Shown here piece after piece: positions 15,204-23,860 of a DNA stretch of 28,733 nt. The notes beneath the pieces are model-generated. The model had not been told where the DNA came from, ran no database searches, and saw only the letters and a program-made list of their open reading frames with translations. The translations under genes and the position numbers were made by a program. Positions within the stretch are counted from its first letter, which is position 1, and each line of letters begins with the position of its first letter. Source of the stretch: Gemmatimonadota bacterium (GTDB lineage: Bacteria > Gemmatimonadota > Gemmatimonadetes > Gemmatimonadales > GWC2-71-9); NCBI GenBank assembly GCA_003220985.1, contig QHTY01000151.1, positions 6,539 through 35,271 of the forward strand. The letters are read 5' to 3'.

Positions 15204-17001
15204 TTTCGAGGTACCCGTTGCCGAGGTAGAGCACCAGAAACACCGCCGACGCCGCGCTCACGCCGTACTTCCATGACGCCGCGGCCGGCGAGGTCGACAA
15301 CAGGCCTTCGATCGTTCCCGCAATTGCGAGCAGCGTGACAACCGCGCCGATCATCCGGGCCGCGATGCGGCCCTCCATCACCAGCGCGTCGCGCCGCGTC
15401 CGATCGCCCGGTGCGATCATCGCCTTTGCCAGCCGAAAACCTGCCCCAGCAGAGATGAAGATCGCGGTCAGCTCCAGTACGCCATGTCCCAGGACGAACG
15501 TCAGCAGATAGCTCAGCGCCTGGTAGTTGCGAAACAGACCCAGCACCAGCCCGAACATCATTCCATTGGCAAACAGCAGCCAGGTGGTGAGCACGCCGGC
15601 CGTGAGACCGCCGACGAACGTCCCGAACGACACCGTGATGTTGTTGGTGATGATGAGCGCCGCTACCTGTGGCCGGTCTTCTTTAGTCGTTTCCGCGTAG
15701 CCGCGTCCCTCCGCCAGATTCTCAGCCGCAGCCTCCGCACGGGCCACCATAACGGGGGACAGCAGCTCCTCCGCCAGCGCCGGCCGCTCGCGAATCATGA
15801 CGTAGCCCACCGCCGCCGGGACCGAGAAGAGCAGAAAGGCGAGCAGCACATACTGCCACGACTGCACGACGGCGGCCGGGAAGTCGCGCAGGATGTAATA
15901 GGCCAGGGGGGTACGCGGTTTCCCCCGTGCGCGATACAGGGCATTGTGCCCGGCCGTGACGACCCGCTCCAGGTAGGTGATGACGCGCGGATCGACCTGA
16001 TAGGTGCGCGCCCGCGCCAGATCGGCGGCCACCTCGCGATACTGTGCAGCGAAAACCGGAATCTCGTCCGCTGCCAACCCTTCGACGCCGGTGCGCTCCA
16101 TGCGGAGCGCCGTTGTGCGGAACGCTTCCCAGCCATCGCGCTTTTTCTGCACGAATCGTTCGGCCGGCACCGTGATGCGGCCGGCCGCGCTGGCCTGCGC
16201 GCGCGGCGCAAACCGGCTGCGTCGCTTGCGTTGCTCCTCGGCGAACACAGTAACGAGATAGCTCTGCAGGTCCGGTGTACGGCGGGGAATGCGCGGCTCG
16301 AACCGTCGCACCAGATCGGCGGTGATGCGCGCCTGCACTTCGGGCGCCAGCTCATTGAGGCGTCCCAGGAAGCGGTCCAGCAACCGGAACTCCTCTTCCG
16401 ACAGCTCGGGCGGGCCGGTCTCGACGGCTTCCGCAGCGGTTTCGTGCGCCGGCGTGCCGGCCGTGAGGCCCAACGTCCAGTCGGTGGGCCGGTCCCGCAC
16501 GACGATCGTGCCGGCGGCCATGTCCCCCAGGCGCTTATTGCTGGGATGCAGCGCAATCGCCAGGAGGGCGGGAGCAAACGGCAGCGCGGGGAAATAGCAA
16601 TCGATGAAACGAACCAGGTTCCGGACCACCGCGGCCTGCGCGGTGAGTGACCGGCCGGTATCCATGACGACACGAATCCCGAGCAGCTGTTTCCCCGGCG
16701 TCCGGCCGCCGTTCAGCGCCTCGAACAGCGTGAAGTATCCCCAGACGAGGGAGAAGGTGAGCAGTATCAGCGCGGCGGTGACCCAGCCTCGTGCCATGCC
16801 GTGCGGCCGGGTGATATCGCTGGCGATCGTCGTGCCGCCCAACCACAGCAGCAGCAATCCGAGCCACAACAGCAGCAGATCGAGGAGCCCGGCCGCCACG
16901 CGCGACCCGACGCCCGCCAGCTCGAACCGCACGTCCACGTGCTCCGGCGTCTCGACGCCGTGAAGCTGCCGTAGATCGAGGTCTCGCGCGGACGGCGTCA
17001 T
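15178..17001 (-). CDS. RDD-domain / stage II sporulation protein M (SpoIIM) fusion membrane protein
   Basis: A 607-residue integral membrane protein with two joined modules. The first (about 1-165) is an RDD domain: the SRVAAGLLDLLLL membrane segment with Arg and Asp, a second membrane segment near 75-95 and the signature GGRTPGKQLLGIRVV. A cytoplasmic linker of about 200 residues follows, rich in Arg, Glu and Ala. The second (about 270-600) is a SpoIIM-like module (YILRDFPAAVVQSWQYVLLAFLLF, NNITVSFGTFVGGLTAGVLTTWLLFANGMMFGLVLG, LLTFVLGHGVLELTAIFISAGAGFRLA) with five or six helices. RDD and SpoIIM genes commonly sit beside MoxR-DUF58-DUF4129-DUF4350 clusters, usually as separate genes. Here they are fused and read divergently from that cluster across 81 bases. 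Confidence 0.9.
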   Translation of the reverse strand: MTPSARDLDLRQLHGVETPEHVDVRFELAGVGSRVAAGLLDLLLLWLGLLLLWLGGTTIASDITRPHGMARGWVTAALILLTFSLVWGYFTLFEALNGGRTPGKQLLGIRVVMDTGRSLTAQAAVVRNLVRFIDCYFPALPFAPALLAIALHPSNKRLGDMAAGTIVVRDRPTDWTLGLTAGTPAHETAAEAVETGPPELSEEEFRLLDRFLGRLNELAPEVQARITADLVRRFEPRIPRRTPDLQSYLVTVFAEEQRKRRSRFAPRAQASAAGRITVPAERFVQKKRDGWEAFRTTALRMERTGVEGLAADEIPVFAAQYREVAADLARARTYQVDPRVITYLERVVTAGHNALYRARGKPRTPLAYYILRDFPAAVVQSWQYVLLAFLLFSVPAAVGYVMIRERPALAEELLSPVMVARAEAAAENLAEGRGYAETTKEDRPQVAALIITNNITVSFGTFVGGLTAGVLTTWLLFANGMMFGLVLGLFRNYQALSYLLTFVLGHGVLELTAIFISAGAGFRLAKAMIAPGDRTRRDALVMEGRIAARMIGAVVTLLAIAGTIEGLLSTSPAAASWKYGVSAASAVFLVLYLGNGYLETRDATTRA

Positions 17002-17082
17002 TTCCTCATCTTAGCGCTGAATCCTCACCCACGCAGGGAGCGATCCATTACCTCGAGCACCGGAAGTTCCAACGTCAGGCCG

Positions 17083-17934
17083 ATGCAGCTCGGCGAGATT
17101 CTCGACGGCAGCTTCAGTATCTTCCGCCGCCACTTCGGCCTATTCATGCGCCTGAGTTTCGTGCTGATCTCCGCTCCCGCCGTCGTCGTCGTGTACTTTG
17201 CCACACGGGCGCTCTCCAACCCCCTGGGCGCCGCGAACTGGGTACAAACCCACATCGCCGCGACGATTGGGTTCGGGCTCGTCGTGCTCTTCGTCTGGAT
17301 CATGATCAGCCTGCTGCTCAAGGCCGGAACGATCCGCATCATCTCGGATTCGTATCTCGGCAATGAGCCGTCGCTCGGCGCGGCGCTGCAGTTCGCGGCG
17401 GGGCGGATCATGCCACTGCTCCTTGTGGCCATCGCCAAAACCCTACTCATCTTCGTCCTGTACATCGCCGTGGTGATCGGCATTGTGGTGAGTATGGCGG
17501 TGGGGCGGCTGCTCGGCATGGGTGGGCTGTTTCTGTTCCTCGCGTGCATCGGCGGGATCTGGCTGTTTGCGTACGTGCTGTGCGGCTACGGCCTGACAAG
17601 TATGGTGATCGTGCTCGAGGATCTGCTCAGCGCCTTCGATGCGTTCGGCCGCTCGGCCGAGCTCACGAGAGATTGGCGCTTGAAGGTCTTCTTCGCGTGG
17701 TTGGTGATCGCCATCTTCACCAATATTCTGCCGTCAATCCTCGTATTCGGGATCGGTCAGGCGGTCGGTCCTGATTCACCGGTGCAGCCGTTCCTCAGCG
17801 TGGTGACCATCGTGCTAGGTGTGGTCCTGGCGCCGATTCTGCCGTGCGCTCTCACGCTCCTGTATTACGATCTCCGCGTCCGGCGGGAGGCGTTCGACCT
17901 GCAGATTCTGAGCGAGCAATTGGGGACCCGCTGA
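17083..17934 (+). CDS. Polytopic membrane protein, first gene of the MoxR/DUF58 cluster
   Basis: A 283-residue membrane protein with about six hydrophobic helices (near 17-42, 58-80, 108-140, 146-172, 202-225 and 238-262). The start LGEILDGSFSIFRRHFG is the pattern of the membrane domain found in some glycerophosphodiester phosphodiesterases and in stand-alone proteins of this type of cluster; no phosphodiesterase catalytic domain is present. I use the ATG at 17083, but its ribosome-binding site is poor. In frame upstream there is only an ATT (17047), preceded by AGGGAG at a good distance, which would add twelve residues including the family-like ending VRP; ATT starts are very rare. The gene overlaps the DUF4129 gene by four bases if that gene starts at CTG 17931. 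Confidence 0.83.
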   Translation: MQLGEILDGSFSIFRRHFGLFMRLSFVLISAPAVVVVYFATRALSNPLGAANWVQTHIAATIGFGLVVLFVWIMISLLLKAGTIRIISDSYLGNEPSLGAALQFAAGRIMPLLLVAIAKTLLIFVLYIAVVIGIVVSMAVGRLLGMGGLFLFLACIGGIWLFAYVLCGYGLTSMVIVLEDLLSAFDAFGRSAELTRDWRLKVFFAWLVIAIFTNILPSILVFGIGQAVGPDSPVQPFLSVVTIVLGVVLAPILPCALTLLYYDLRVRREAFDLQILSEQLGTR

Positions 17935-18590
17935 CCACGAGCTGGCTCGCTCTCCTGCAAGCACCCACCTTGCCGCCGCCCGCCGTCGCCGACTCGCTGC
18001 GGCGCGTGCTCGGCCGGGTGTTCGCCGGTGCCGAGTATCAGTGGGTCGAGCAGCAACGCCTGCTGTCGTGGATCGCGCGGCAGTGGCAGCATCTGAAGGA
18101 CTGGCTCGACCAACTCGCCCAGAATCATCCCGTCGGGTTCAACATTTTCCTCACGCTGCTCGTTGTCGCGCTCGTCGCGGTGCTGGTGCACATCGGCTAC
18201 GTCATGTGGCGCATCGTGCAGCCGGTGGCGCGAACCGGAGCGCGCCCCTCCGCCACGACCGGCGTCGTGATGAACGCCCGGGCGCACCTGGCGCGGGCCG
18301 AGGAGCTCGCCGCGCTTGGGCGGTACGCCGAAGCGCTGGCGCACCGCTTCGTGGCCGCGGTCCTGGAGCTCGACGACAGGAAGGCGCTGCGTTTTCACGT
18401 CTCCAAAACGCCCGCCGAGTACGTGGCCGAGGCGCGTCTCGACGCGACGGGTCGCGCCGCGCTGGCAACGCTGGTCGCTCAGCTGTATCGCCACCTGTTC
18501 GGCGCCGTCCCCTGCGACGAAGCGGAGTACCGCTCCTTCGGCGCTGCCGCGGAGGACTTGGCGCGAGGCCCCCATGTCGTACCGGCTTGA
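17931..18590 (+). CDS. DUF4129-domain membrane protein
   Basis: A protein of about 219 residues with an amphipathic N-terminal region containing Trp-rich helices (LLSWIARQWQHLKDWLDQLAQ), one membrane helix (about 70-92, NIFLTLLVVALVAVLVHIGYV) and a C-terminal DUF4129 domain (about 118-215; HLARAEELAALGRYAEALAHRF...VSKTPAEYVAEARL...LYRHLFGAVPCDEAEYRSF). DUF4129 is a cytoplasmic helical domain that accompanies MoxR and DUF58 proteins. The start is unclear. CTG at 17931 overlaps the previous TGA in the same way as the GTGA junctions elsewhere in this operon and has GGGGA just upstream. The nearest standard starts are GTG 17844, which overlaps the previous gene by 91 bases, and TTG 17970. Confidence 0.85.
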   Translation: MTTSWLALLQAPTLPPPAVADSLRRVLGRVFAGAEYQWVEQQRLLSWIARQWQHLKDWLDQLAQNHPVGFNIFLTLLVVALVAVLVHIGYVMWRIVQPVARTGARPSATTGVVMNARAHLARAEELAALGRYAEALAHRFVAAVLELDDRKALRFHVSKTPAEYVAEARLDATGRAALATLVAQLYRHLFGAVPCDEAEYRSFGAAAEDLARGPHVVPA

Positions 18591-19854
18591 GATCGGGCTG
18601 GCCCTGCTGTTCACGCTGGCCCTGGGCGTCGTCGTATGGGCGGGCAGCCGCCATTCGCGCACGGCGGAATTGGATTTTCGCTCTTCGACCTTCCTGACGG
18701 GCCCGCGGGGCAGCAAGGCGTTGTACGACGTTCTCTCCCAGTTGGGTCGCCGCACCGAACGACGCCGCACGAAACTCGACAATCTTGCGACGACGCGCGC
18801 CCACCGGCCGGCAATTCTCGCCGTGCTGAACCCGGTGATTCCCCTGACCGACGCCGAGCTCGAGCAGGTGGTGCGCTTCGTTCGTGGTGGCGGCGCGGTC
18901 GTCGCGAGTGGCTGGGGCGGCGACATCACGGAGTGTCTGGGATGGCGTATCCAGCCCGAGTTCCGCCCGGACAGTATTGCCGTGCGGTCGCCCCACCCCG
19001 GGGGCGTGCGGCTGCCGCGGGCGGCGCGCGTGCTGGCGCCGGTGCAGCGCGACACGAGCGATCGCAGCGAGCTCCAGAGTCTGGTGAAGGGCGGGGATGC
19101 AGCGGGGCCTCCGGGGATTTGCCGAACCCTGGCACCGTTTGCCACCGACACCCTCGTCGCGGCGGTGAACAACCGGCCGGTGATCCTGCGCCTCCGCTAC
19201 CGCGGGGGTGGAAGCGTCACGCTCGCGGCTGATCCCGGATGGCTCACCAATCGCGTGTGGCGTGATACGGACGTGCCCCTCGTCGCGCTCGCGCTCTTCA
19301 CCCCGCCGCCTGAGCACCCAGGACGCGTCGTCTGGGATGAGTACCACCAGGGATTCGGCGAGGACACGGGACCATCGCTGACGGGCCAAACGTGGAGCTG
19401 GTTGCGACACTCGCCGGCGGGGTGGGCAATCCTGCAGCTCCTCGCCGTCGGGCTCGTGTGGCTCGCGACGACGGCCGTCCGCTTCGGTCCCGCGCTGTCC
19501 GTGATCGAGCGGCGACGCCGCTCGCCGCTCGAGCATCTCGAAGCGCTCGGCGCCGGACTCGAAAACGCGGCCGCGGCCGATACTGCGGTGCAACGACTCG
19601 CGCTCGGTCTGCGCCGCCGTCTCAGCCGTACCGGCGGAGGCGGGGCCGCCTTCAAAACGAACGGTGATGTGCTCGCATGGGTCGAGAGTCTGGAGCTCGC
19701 GGTGCGCGGGCCCCAGGGCCGCGCCGCCGTGCGGCGGCTGCACAACTTACTTAGCGCACGCGATCGCAACCCGCAGCGCGTGCTTGACACCGCCCAAGCC
19801 GTGGAGGATGTGTGGGAGGAACTGCGCCCGCGCAGGACGCACAACGCATCGTAG
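18574..19854 (+). CDS. DUF4350-domain membrane protein
   Basis: A 426-residue protein with a membrane helix at each end of its first 310 residues (about 6-24 and 285-305). Between them lies an extracytoplasmic alpha/beta domain of the DUF4350 type: GPRGSKALYDVLSQLGRRTERRR, PAILAVLNPVIPLTDAELEQVVRFVRGGGAVVASGW and RLRYRGGGSVTLAADPGWLTNRVWRDTD. This fold resembles the glutamine-amidotransferase-like domains of the GldG/IFT52 type. A cytoplasmic tail of about 115 residues follows. The ATG at 18574 has GAGG upstream and overlaps the DUF4129 gene by 17 bases, and the 3' end overlaps the MoxR gene by 43 bases. It is a standard member of the MoxR cluster; its biochemical role is unknown. Confidence 0.87.
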   Translation: MSYRLEIGLALLFTLALGVVVWAGSRHSRTAELDFRSSTFLTGPRGSKALYDVLSQLGRRTERRRTKLDNLATTRAHRPAILAVLNPVIPLTDAELEQVVRFVRGGGAVVASGWGGDITECLGWRIQPEFRPDSIAVRSPHPGGVRLPRAARVLAPVQRDTSDRSELQSLVKGGDAAGPPGICRTLAPFATDTLVAAVNNRPVILRLRYRGGGSVTLAADPGWLTNRVWRDTDVPLVALALFTPPPEHPGRVVWDEYHQGFGEDTGPSLTGQTWSWLRHSPAGWAILQLLAVGLVWLATTAVRFGPALSVIERRRRSPLEHLEALGAGLENAAAADTAVQRLALGLRRRLSRTGGGGAAFKTNGDVLAWVESLELAVRGPQGRAAVRRLHNLLSARDRNPQRVLDTAQAVEDVWEELRPRRTHNAS

Positions 19855-20768
19855 CAGCATTACGCACAGTGGTGTTGGGACAGGAGGCGGCGACGCTCGA
19901 GGTGCTCGTCTGCCTGCTCGCGCGCGGCCACATCCTGCTCGAGGGCGTGCCGGGCACCGCCAAGACGTTGCTCGTCCGGACGCTGGCGCTCGCGCTCGAC
20001 GTGCGGTTCGGCCGCATCCAGTTCACCCCGGACCTGATGCCGGCCGACATCACCGGCATCACGCTGCTCACCGGAACCCATGAATTCTCATTTCGACCCG
20101 GTCCGATCTTCGCGGATCTCGTCCTGGCGGATGAAATCAATCGCGCCCCGGCGAAGACCCAGGCCGCGTTGCTCGAGGCGATGCAGGAACGGACCGTCAC
20201 CGTGGACGGAAAGAGTCATCGCCTCTCGCCGACGTTTACGGTGTTCGCGACGCAGAACCCGATTGAATTCGAAGGCACGTATCCGCTGCCCGAGGCCGAG
20301 CTGGACCGGTTCATGGCGAAAGTGCTGGTCGGGTACCCACCCGCTGAGATAGAGCAGGGGATCCTCACACGCTACGTCGAAGGGTTCGAAGCGGATCGCA
20401 CCGACACCTATGGCGTGCGTGCCGTCGTCAACGCGGAGGGGCTCGAGCTGTTGCGCCGGCAAGTCGACGCGGTGCGCGTCGAGCCACGGATCACGGGATA
20501 CATCACGGCGATTGTCCGTGCCACGCGCGAAGCCGCGTCGCTCACCCTGGGCGCCAGCCCGCGCGCCGGGGTGGCCCTCTTCAAGGCGGCACGGGCCGCC
20601 GCGCTGCTGGAGGCCCGAGACTACGTCATCCCAGACGACGTGAAGCGGCTGGCGCCGGCGATCCTGCGGCATCGTATCAACGTCGCGCCCGAGCTCGAGC
20701 TGGAGGGGGTCACCGCGGATCAGGCGCTGAAAGCGATTCTGGATCGCACCGAGGCTCCGACCGCGTGA
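19812..20768 (+). CDS. MoxR-family AAA+ ATPase
   Basis: A 318-residue AAA+ ATPase of the MoxR family, chaperone-like enzymes that activate or assemble partner proteins containing von Willebrand or DUF58-type domains. Walker A is GVPGTAKT (45-52), Walker B LVLADEIN (103-110), the sensor-1 region is ATQNPIEFEGTYPLPEAELDRF (146-167) with Asn149, and the C-terminal AAA lid lies at about 220-310 (LGASPRAGVALFKAARAAALLEARDYVIPDDV). The GTG start at 19812 has GGAGG at 19803-19807 and lies inside the end of the DUF4350 gene; the stop overlaps the start of the DUF58 gene (GTGA). Its partner should be the adjacent DUF58 protein. Confidence 0.95.
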   Translation: MGGTAPAQDAQRIVAALRTVVLGQEAATLEVLVCLLARGHILLEGVPGTAKTLLVRTLALALDVRFGRIQFTPDLMPADITGITLLTGTHEFSFRPGPIFADLVLADEINRAPAKTQAALLEAMQERTVTVDGKSHRLSPTFTVFATQNPIEFEGTYPLPEAELDRFMAKVLVGYPPAEIEQGILTRYVEGFEADRTDTYGVRAVVNAEGLELLRRQVDAVRVEPRITGYITAIVRATREAASLTLGASPRAGVALFKAARAAALLEARDYVIPDDVKRLAPAILRHRINVAPELELEGVTADQALKAILDRTEAPTA

Positions 20769-22186
20769 ATCTGCAACCCTTGCTCCTGCCCAGCGCCGTC
20801 ATCGCCGCGTTCGTTGGGCTGTGGTACGTGCTCGGCAGCACGGCGGGGATTCTGTGGACTCCCCGTGCCCTCCTGATCGCCGGTCTGCTCGCGCTCGCCG
20901 GCGTCGCTGGATTCTGGACCCCATGGGGCTTCGATGTCATGCTCGTCGCCGACCTCGTGTTGGTGCTGTTGATCTGGCTTGACGCGACGCTCGCCCAGCG
21001 CGTCGCCGTGACGCGCGAGCCGCTCCCCGCGCTGTCCGTAGGGCATAGGGGCGAGGTCACGTATCGATGGACGAATCCGGCGCGGCGCCCGGCGCGGCTG
21101 CATGTGCGGGAGGTGCGGCCCGACATCCTCGGTGGCCCGCAGCCGCCGCGCGCGGTGCGGATTCCCCCGCTGTCGACCACACGAGAGCGCGTGGCGGTGA
21201 TTCCACGACGCCGCGGCCGGGAAACCGGGGGAGGCGAGGGCAGCGCGGGCGGCGGGGGCGGCGCCGGAGGGTTCGTGCTCGACAGCATCGGCCCGCTCGG
21301 TCTCGGACGGCATCGCGTGCGGATGGCGTTGCCGTGGGACGTGGTGGTCTATCCGCCGCTCGTGTCGGTGCGGCTCCGCGCATCCGTGGCCGAAGCGTTG
21401 CGGCGCCGCGATGCCGGCAGCAAGCCGATCCGACGCATCGGTGAGGGACGCCTGTTCGAGTCGTTGCGCGAGTGGGTGCCTGGAGATGATCTGCGGCACA
21501 TCGATTGGAAGGCGACCGCACGGCGCGCCAAAGTCATCACGCGCCAGTACGAAGCCGAGCGGCGCCAACAGGTGCTGCTGGTCCTCGATACGGGGCGGTT
21601 GATGACGGCGGAAGTCGGCGGCGTGTCGCGCCTCGAATTCGTGGTGCAGGCCGCGCTCGAGCTGGCCTATGCCGCGGCCCAGCACGATGACAACGTCGGC
21701 ATCATGACGTTCGCCGACGGCGTGCAACACTTCGTCGCGCCCGAGCGCGGCCGCAGCGGCGTGCGGCGCGTCGTAGACGTGCTGGCGGAGGTTCAGCCGA
21801 AGCTCGTCGAGCCCGATTACCCCGGCGCGTTTCGCTACCTCGCGGCGCGCAACCGCAAGCGCGCGCTGACCGTGCTGTTCACCGACGTCATCGACCGGTT
21901 CGCGTCCGATGCTCTCGTTGCGAATGTGGCGACGTTACGCCCCCGCCACCTGCCGCTTGCCGTGACGCTGCGCAATCCGGAGCTCGATGCTGCCGCCGCC
22001 CGACGACCGGCCTCGGCGCGCGACGCGTTCCGCAAGGCGGCCGCCGAGGAGCTGCTGCATGCGCGCGATGAGGCGCTGGGGCATATGCGGCGGGCGGGAG
22101 TGATCGTGATTGATGTCACACCGGAACGCGCCGCTCAGGCGGTGGTGACGAAGTATCTCGACTTGAAGCGCCGAGGCTCGCTCTAA
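20765..22186 (+). CDS. DUF58-domain membrane protein (von Willebrand A-like)
   Basis: A 473-residue protein with two N-terminal membrane helices (about 4-28 and 35-75), an Ig-like extracytoplasmic-type segment, then the DUF58 signature FESLREWVPGDDLRHIDWKATARRAKVITRQYEAERRQQVLLVLDTGR (about 230-278) at the start of a von Willebrand A-like fold, whose metal-site motif is reduced to LDTGR instead of DxSxS. An unusual run of glycines (about 151-171, ending GGGGGAGGF) interrupts the segment before the DUF58 core. It pairs with the overlapping MoxR gene, and together they are the core of the cluster. In several bacteria related pairs act in envelope integrity or stress response; the specific process here is not known. 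Confidence 0.92.
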   Translation: MNLQPLLLPSAVIAAFVGLWYVLGSTAGILWTPRALLIAGLLALAGVAGFWTPWGFDVMLVADLVLVLLIWLDATLAQRVAVTREPLPALSVGHRGEVTYRWTNPARRPARLHVREVRPDILGGPQPPRAVRIPPLSTTRERVAVIPRRRGRETGGGEGSAGGGGGAGGFVLDSIGPLGLGRHRVRMALPWDVVVYPPLVSVRLRASVAEALRRRDAGSKPIRRIGEGRLFESLREWVPGDDLRHIDWKATARRAKVITRQYEAERRQQVLLVLDTGRLMTAEVGGVSRLEFVVQAALELAYAAAQHDDNVGIMTFADGVQHFVAPERGRSGVRRVVDVLAEVQPKLVEPDYPGAFRYLAARNRKRALTVLFTDVIDRFASDALVANVATLRPRHLPLAVTLRNPELDAAAARRPASARDAFRKAAAEELLHARDEALGHMRRAGVIVIDVTPERAAQAVVTKYLDLKRRGSL

Positions 22187-22195
22187 GAAGCCTCG
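22172..22195 (+). terminator. Weak hairpin across the DUF58 stop codon
   Basis: CGAGGC (22172-22177) and GCCTCG (22190-22195) can form a 6-bp stem followed by TATTGTATGTT. It may be a partial terminator or attenuator between the MoxR cluster and the downstream genes, but the stem is short and the tail not T-rich. Confidence 0.2.
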
Positions 22196-22234
22196 TATTG
22201 TATGTTCGGTCCTCACGCACACGGATTGACCTGG

Positions 22235-23860
22235 ATGCGCGGTCTCACGCGAGCTACCCCCGTCGTGATGCTGGCAGTGGCGCTCGGCGGCGTCACCTGC
22301 GCCTTCCCAACCGACAAAAGCGACAAAGTCTTCGTCACCCTCGATGGGCCTTCCCGCGTCGTGCTCCGCGGCCAGGAGATGTCGGTCTACGCTCGCGCCT
22401 GGCGCCTGAGTGGCACCGATTCTCAGCCGATTACGAATGTGGCTTTCGCATTTGGGACGGGGAGCAGCACGACCGCCACTGTCCAGAATGATGGCGGTGG
22501 CTATGCCACGGTAACCGGTGTGAACAGCGGCAACGTTCACATCACCGCGCGCGCGATTTCATTCGAGCAGGCGCCGGAGGGCGACCTGTTGCTGCGCGTG
22601 TCGAATCCGCTCGAAGTGGACAGCGTGCGGCCGTCGCTCGTGCGTTTCGGGGACACGATCACGGTGTACGGCGTGGGGGTCGATTCGATCTTCATCGCGT
22701 TCCTGGACAACGCGACCCAGTTCGATTACCCGCTCCCGGGCGTCGTCCCAACCCGGACGCGCGATTCTCTGGGTTTTTCCACGGCGACGTTCTGGGTCAC
22801 ACCGCCGGCGCACTCCGACAAGCTCTCCTTCATAGGTCCGGGCGTGTTTGGGAATGCGCCCGACACGACCAAGGTCATCCCGTTGGATGTACTCGAGCCG
22901 AATGAAGCGGCGCCGCGCACAATCAGCCTTGAGGCGCCGCCACTGATTCCAGCGATCCCGCAGATCAAGTTCTTGAATCCGGCGCTGGCATTTGAACCGA
23001 CCAAACGCGACTCGCTCGGCGTCGATTGGTATCGCTTCACGCAGACCACGGCGCGAGACCTTACGATCATTCTCAGCGCCCCTGACGTTCGCGGCACATT
23101 CTCCACATTCCTCTCGGACTCGCTGGCGTTCGTGCCGGCGAGCCCGCCGAATCCGCCGACCTATAAGATCGGACCGAATAGCTGGACGCTCGGCCCGGGG
23201 TCGCATGCCTGTAAGGGCTTCGCATTTGAGCCCCCCGAGCTGCAGCCCGAATCCACGATTGTGGCGTTACGGGGCATGCCGGCCGGTCGGCTGCACGCGC
23301 TGGCGCTGTATACACAGCCGGGGCGGTACGGGCTTGCCGTGTTCGAGGGATACGTCACCAGCGATCCCACCGTGCCCCGCGACGCGCACGAAGAAGACGA
23401 TTTCTGCGACGCGGCCGACGCGCGCGGCCTGGCGGTGACGATGCCGAGCAGCACCCTCCGCGACACGCTGACGATCGATAACGCGCACGACATCGACTGG
23501 ATTCGGTTTCGCGTCACGAGCTTGTCGAGCGTGACCATCAAGAGCGCGTCCCTGACGGGCGCGACAGCCGTCGACTCGAGCGATATCGACTTGTTCCTCC
23601 TGACGGTTCCGGGCGGCGGTGCGAGCTCGACGTTGGACAGCGTCGGTGCGTCGACTGCCGACGGCTCGTCGGAGACGATTACGACGCTGCTGACCTCGGG
23701 CGATTATTACCTCGTGATCGTGGACTATCGGGGCGCCCCGGTCGCCTACGACCTCTGCATCTCTTCCGGGGGGTGCCTGGCGTTCCCCTCGGCGCCAGCC
23801 CGGACCAGCGTCCGCCAGGGCCTGGCGGCTCCGATGCTGCACCGGATCCGGGCCCCATGA
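22235..23860 (+). CDS. Exported protein with Ig-like and pre-peptidase C (PPC) repeats
   Basis: A protein of about 541 residues with a signal peptide (MRGLTRATPVVMLAVALGGVTC, possibly lipidated at Cys22). I start it at ATG 22235 because the ATG at 22202 puts eleven uncharged residues before the signal; neither has a strong ribosome-binding site. The N-terminal part (about 30-115) looks like a bacterial Ig-like (BIG2-type) domain (ATVQNDGGGYATVTGVNSGNVHITAR). Next comes an IPT-like segment (VRFGDTITVYGVGVDSIFIAFL). Then two PPC-like repeats begin with LEPNEAAP and EEDDFCDAADA, each with the characteristic VDWYRF or IDWIRF strand and ending in SGDYYLVIVDYRG. There is no protease domain. The end overlaps the kinase start (ATGA). 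It may be a surface adhesin or a substrate or sensor partner of the kinase, which is inference. Confidence 0.83.
   Translation: MRGLTRATPVVMLAVALGGVTCAFPTDKSDKVFVTLDGPSRVVLRGQEMSVYARAWRLSGTDSQPITNVAFAFGTGSSTTATVQNDGGGYATVTGVNSGNVHITARAISFEQAPEGDLLLRVSNPLEVDSVRPSLVRFGDTITVYGVGVDSIFIAFLDNATQFDYPLPGVVPTRTRDSLGFSTATFWVTPPAHSDKLSFIGPGVFGNAPDTTKVIPLDVLEPNEAAPRTISLEAPPLIPAIPQIKFLNPALAFEPTKRDSLGVDWYRFTQTTARDLTIILSAPDVRGTFSTFLSDSLAFVPASPPNPPTYKIGPNSWTLGPGSHACKGFAFEPPELQPESTIVALRGMPAGRLHALALYTQPGRYGLAVFEGYVTSDPTVPRDAHEEDDFCDAADARGLAVTMPSSTLRDTLTIDNAHDIDWIRFRVTSLSSVTIKSASLTGATAVDSSDIDLFLLTVPGGGASSTLDSVGASTADGSSETITTLLTSGDYYLVIVDYRGAPVAYDLCISSGGCLAFPSAPARTSVRQGLAAPMLHRIRAP

Noticed and set aside
19092..19113. 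16-base identity between the DUF4350 gene and the kinase gene (about 25063-25080)
   Set aside because: Both encode Ala-Ala-Gly-Pro-Pro in GC-rich codons; no flanking similarity, so it is chance rather than a repeat element.
18202..19743. 513-residue minus-strand frame over the DUF4129/DUF4350 genes
   Set aside because: Composition is that of antisense shadow and it conflicts with two overlapping genes that have recognised domains.
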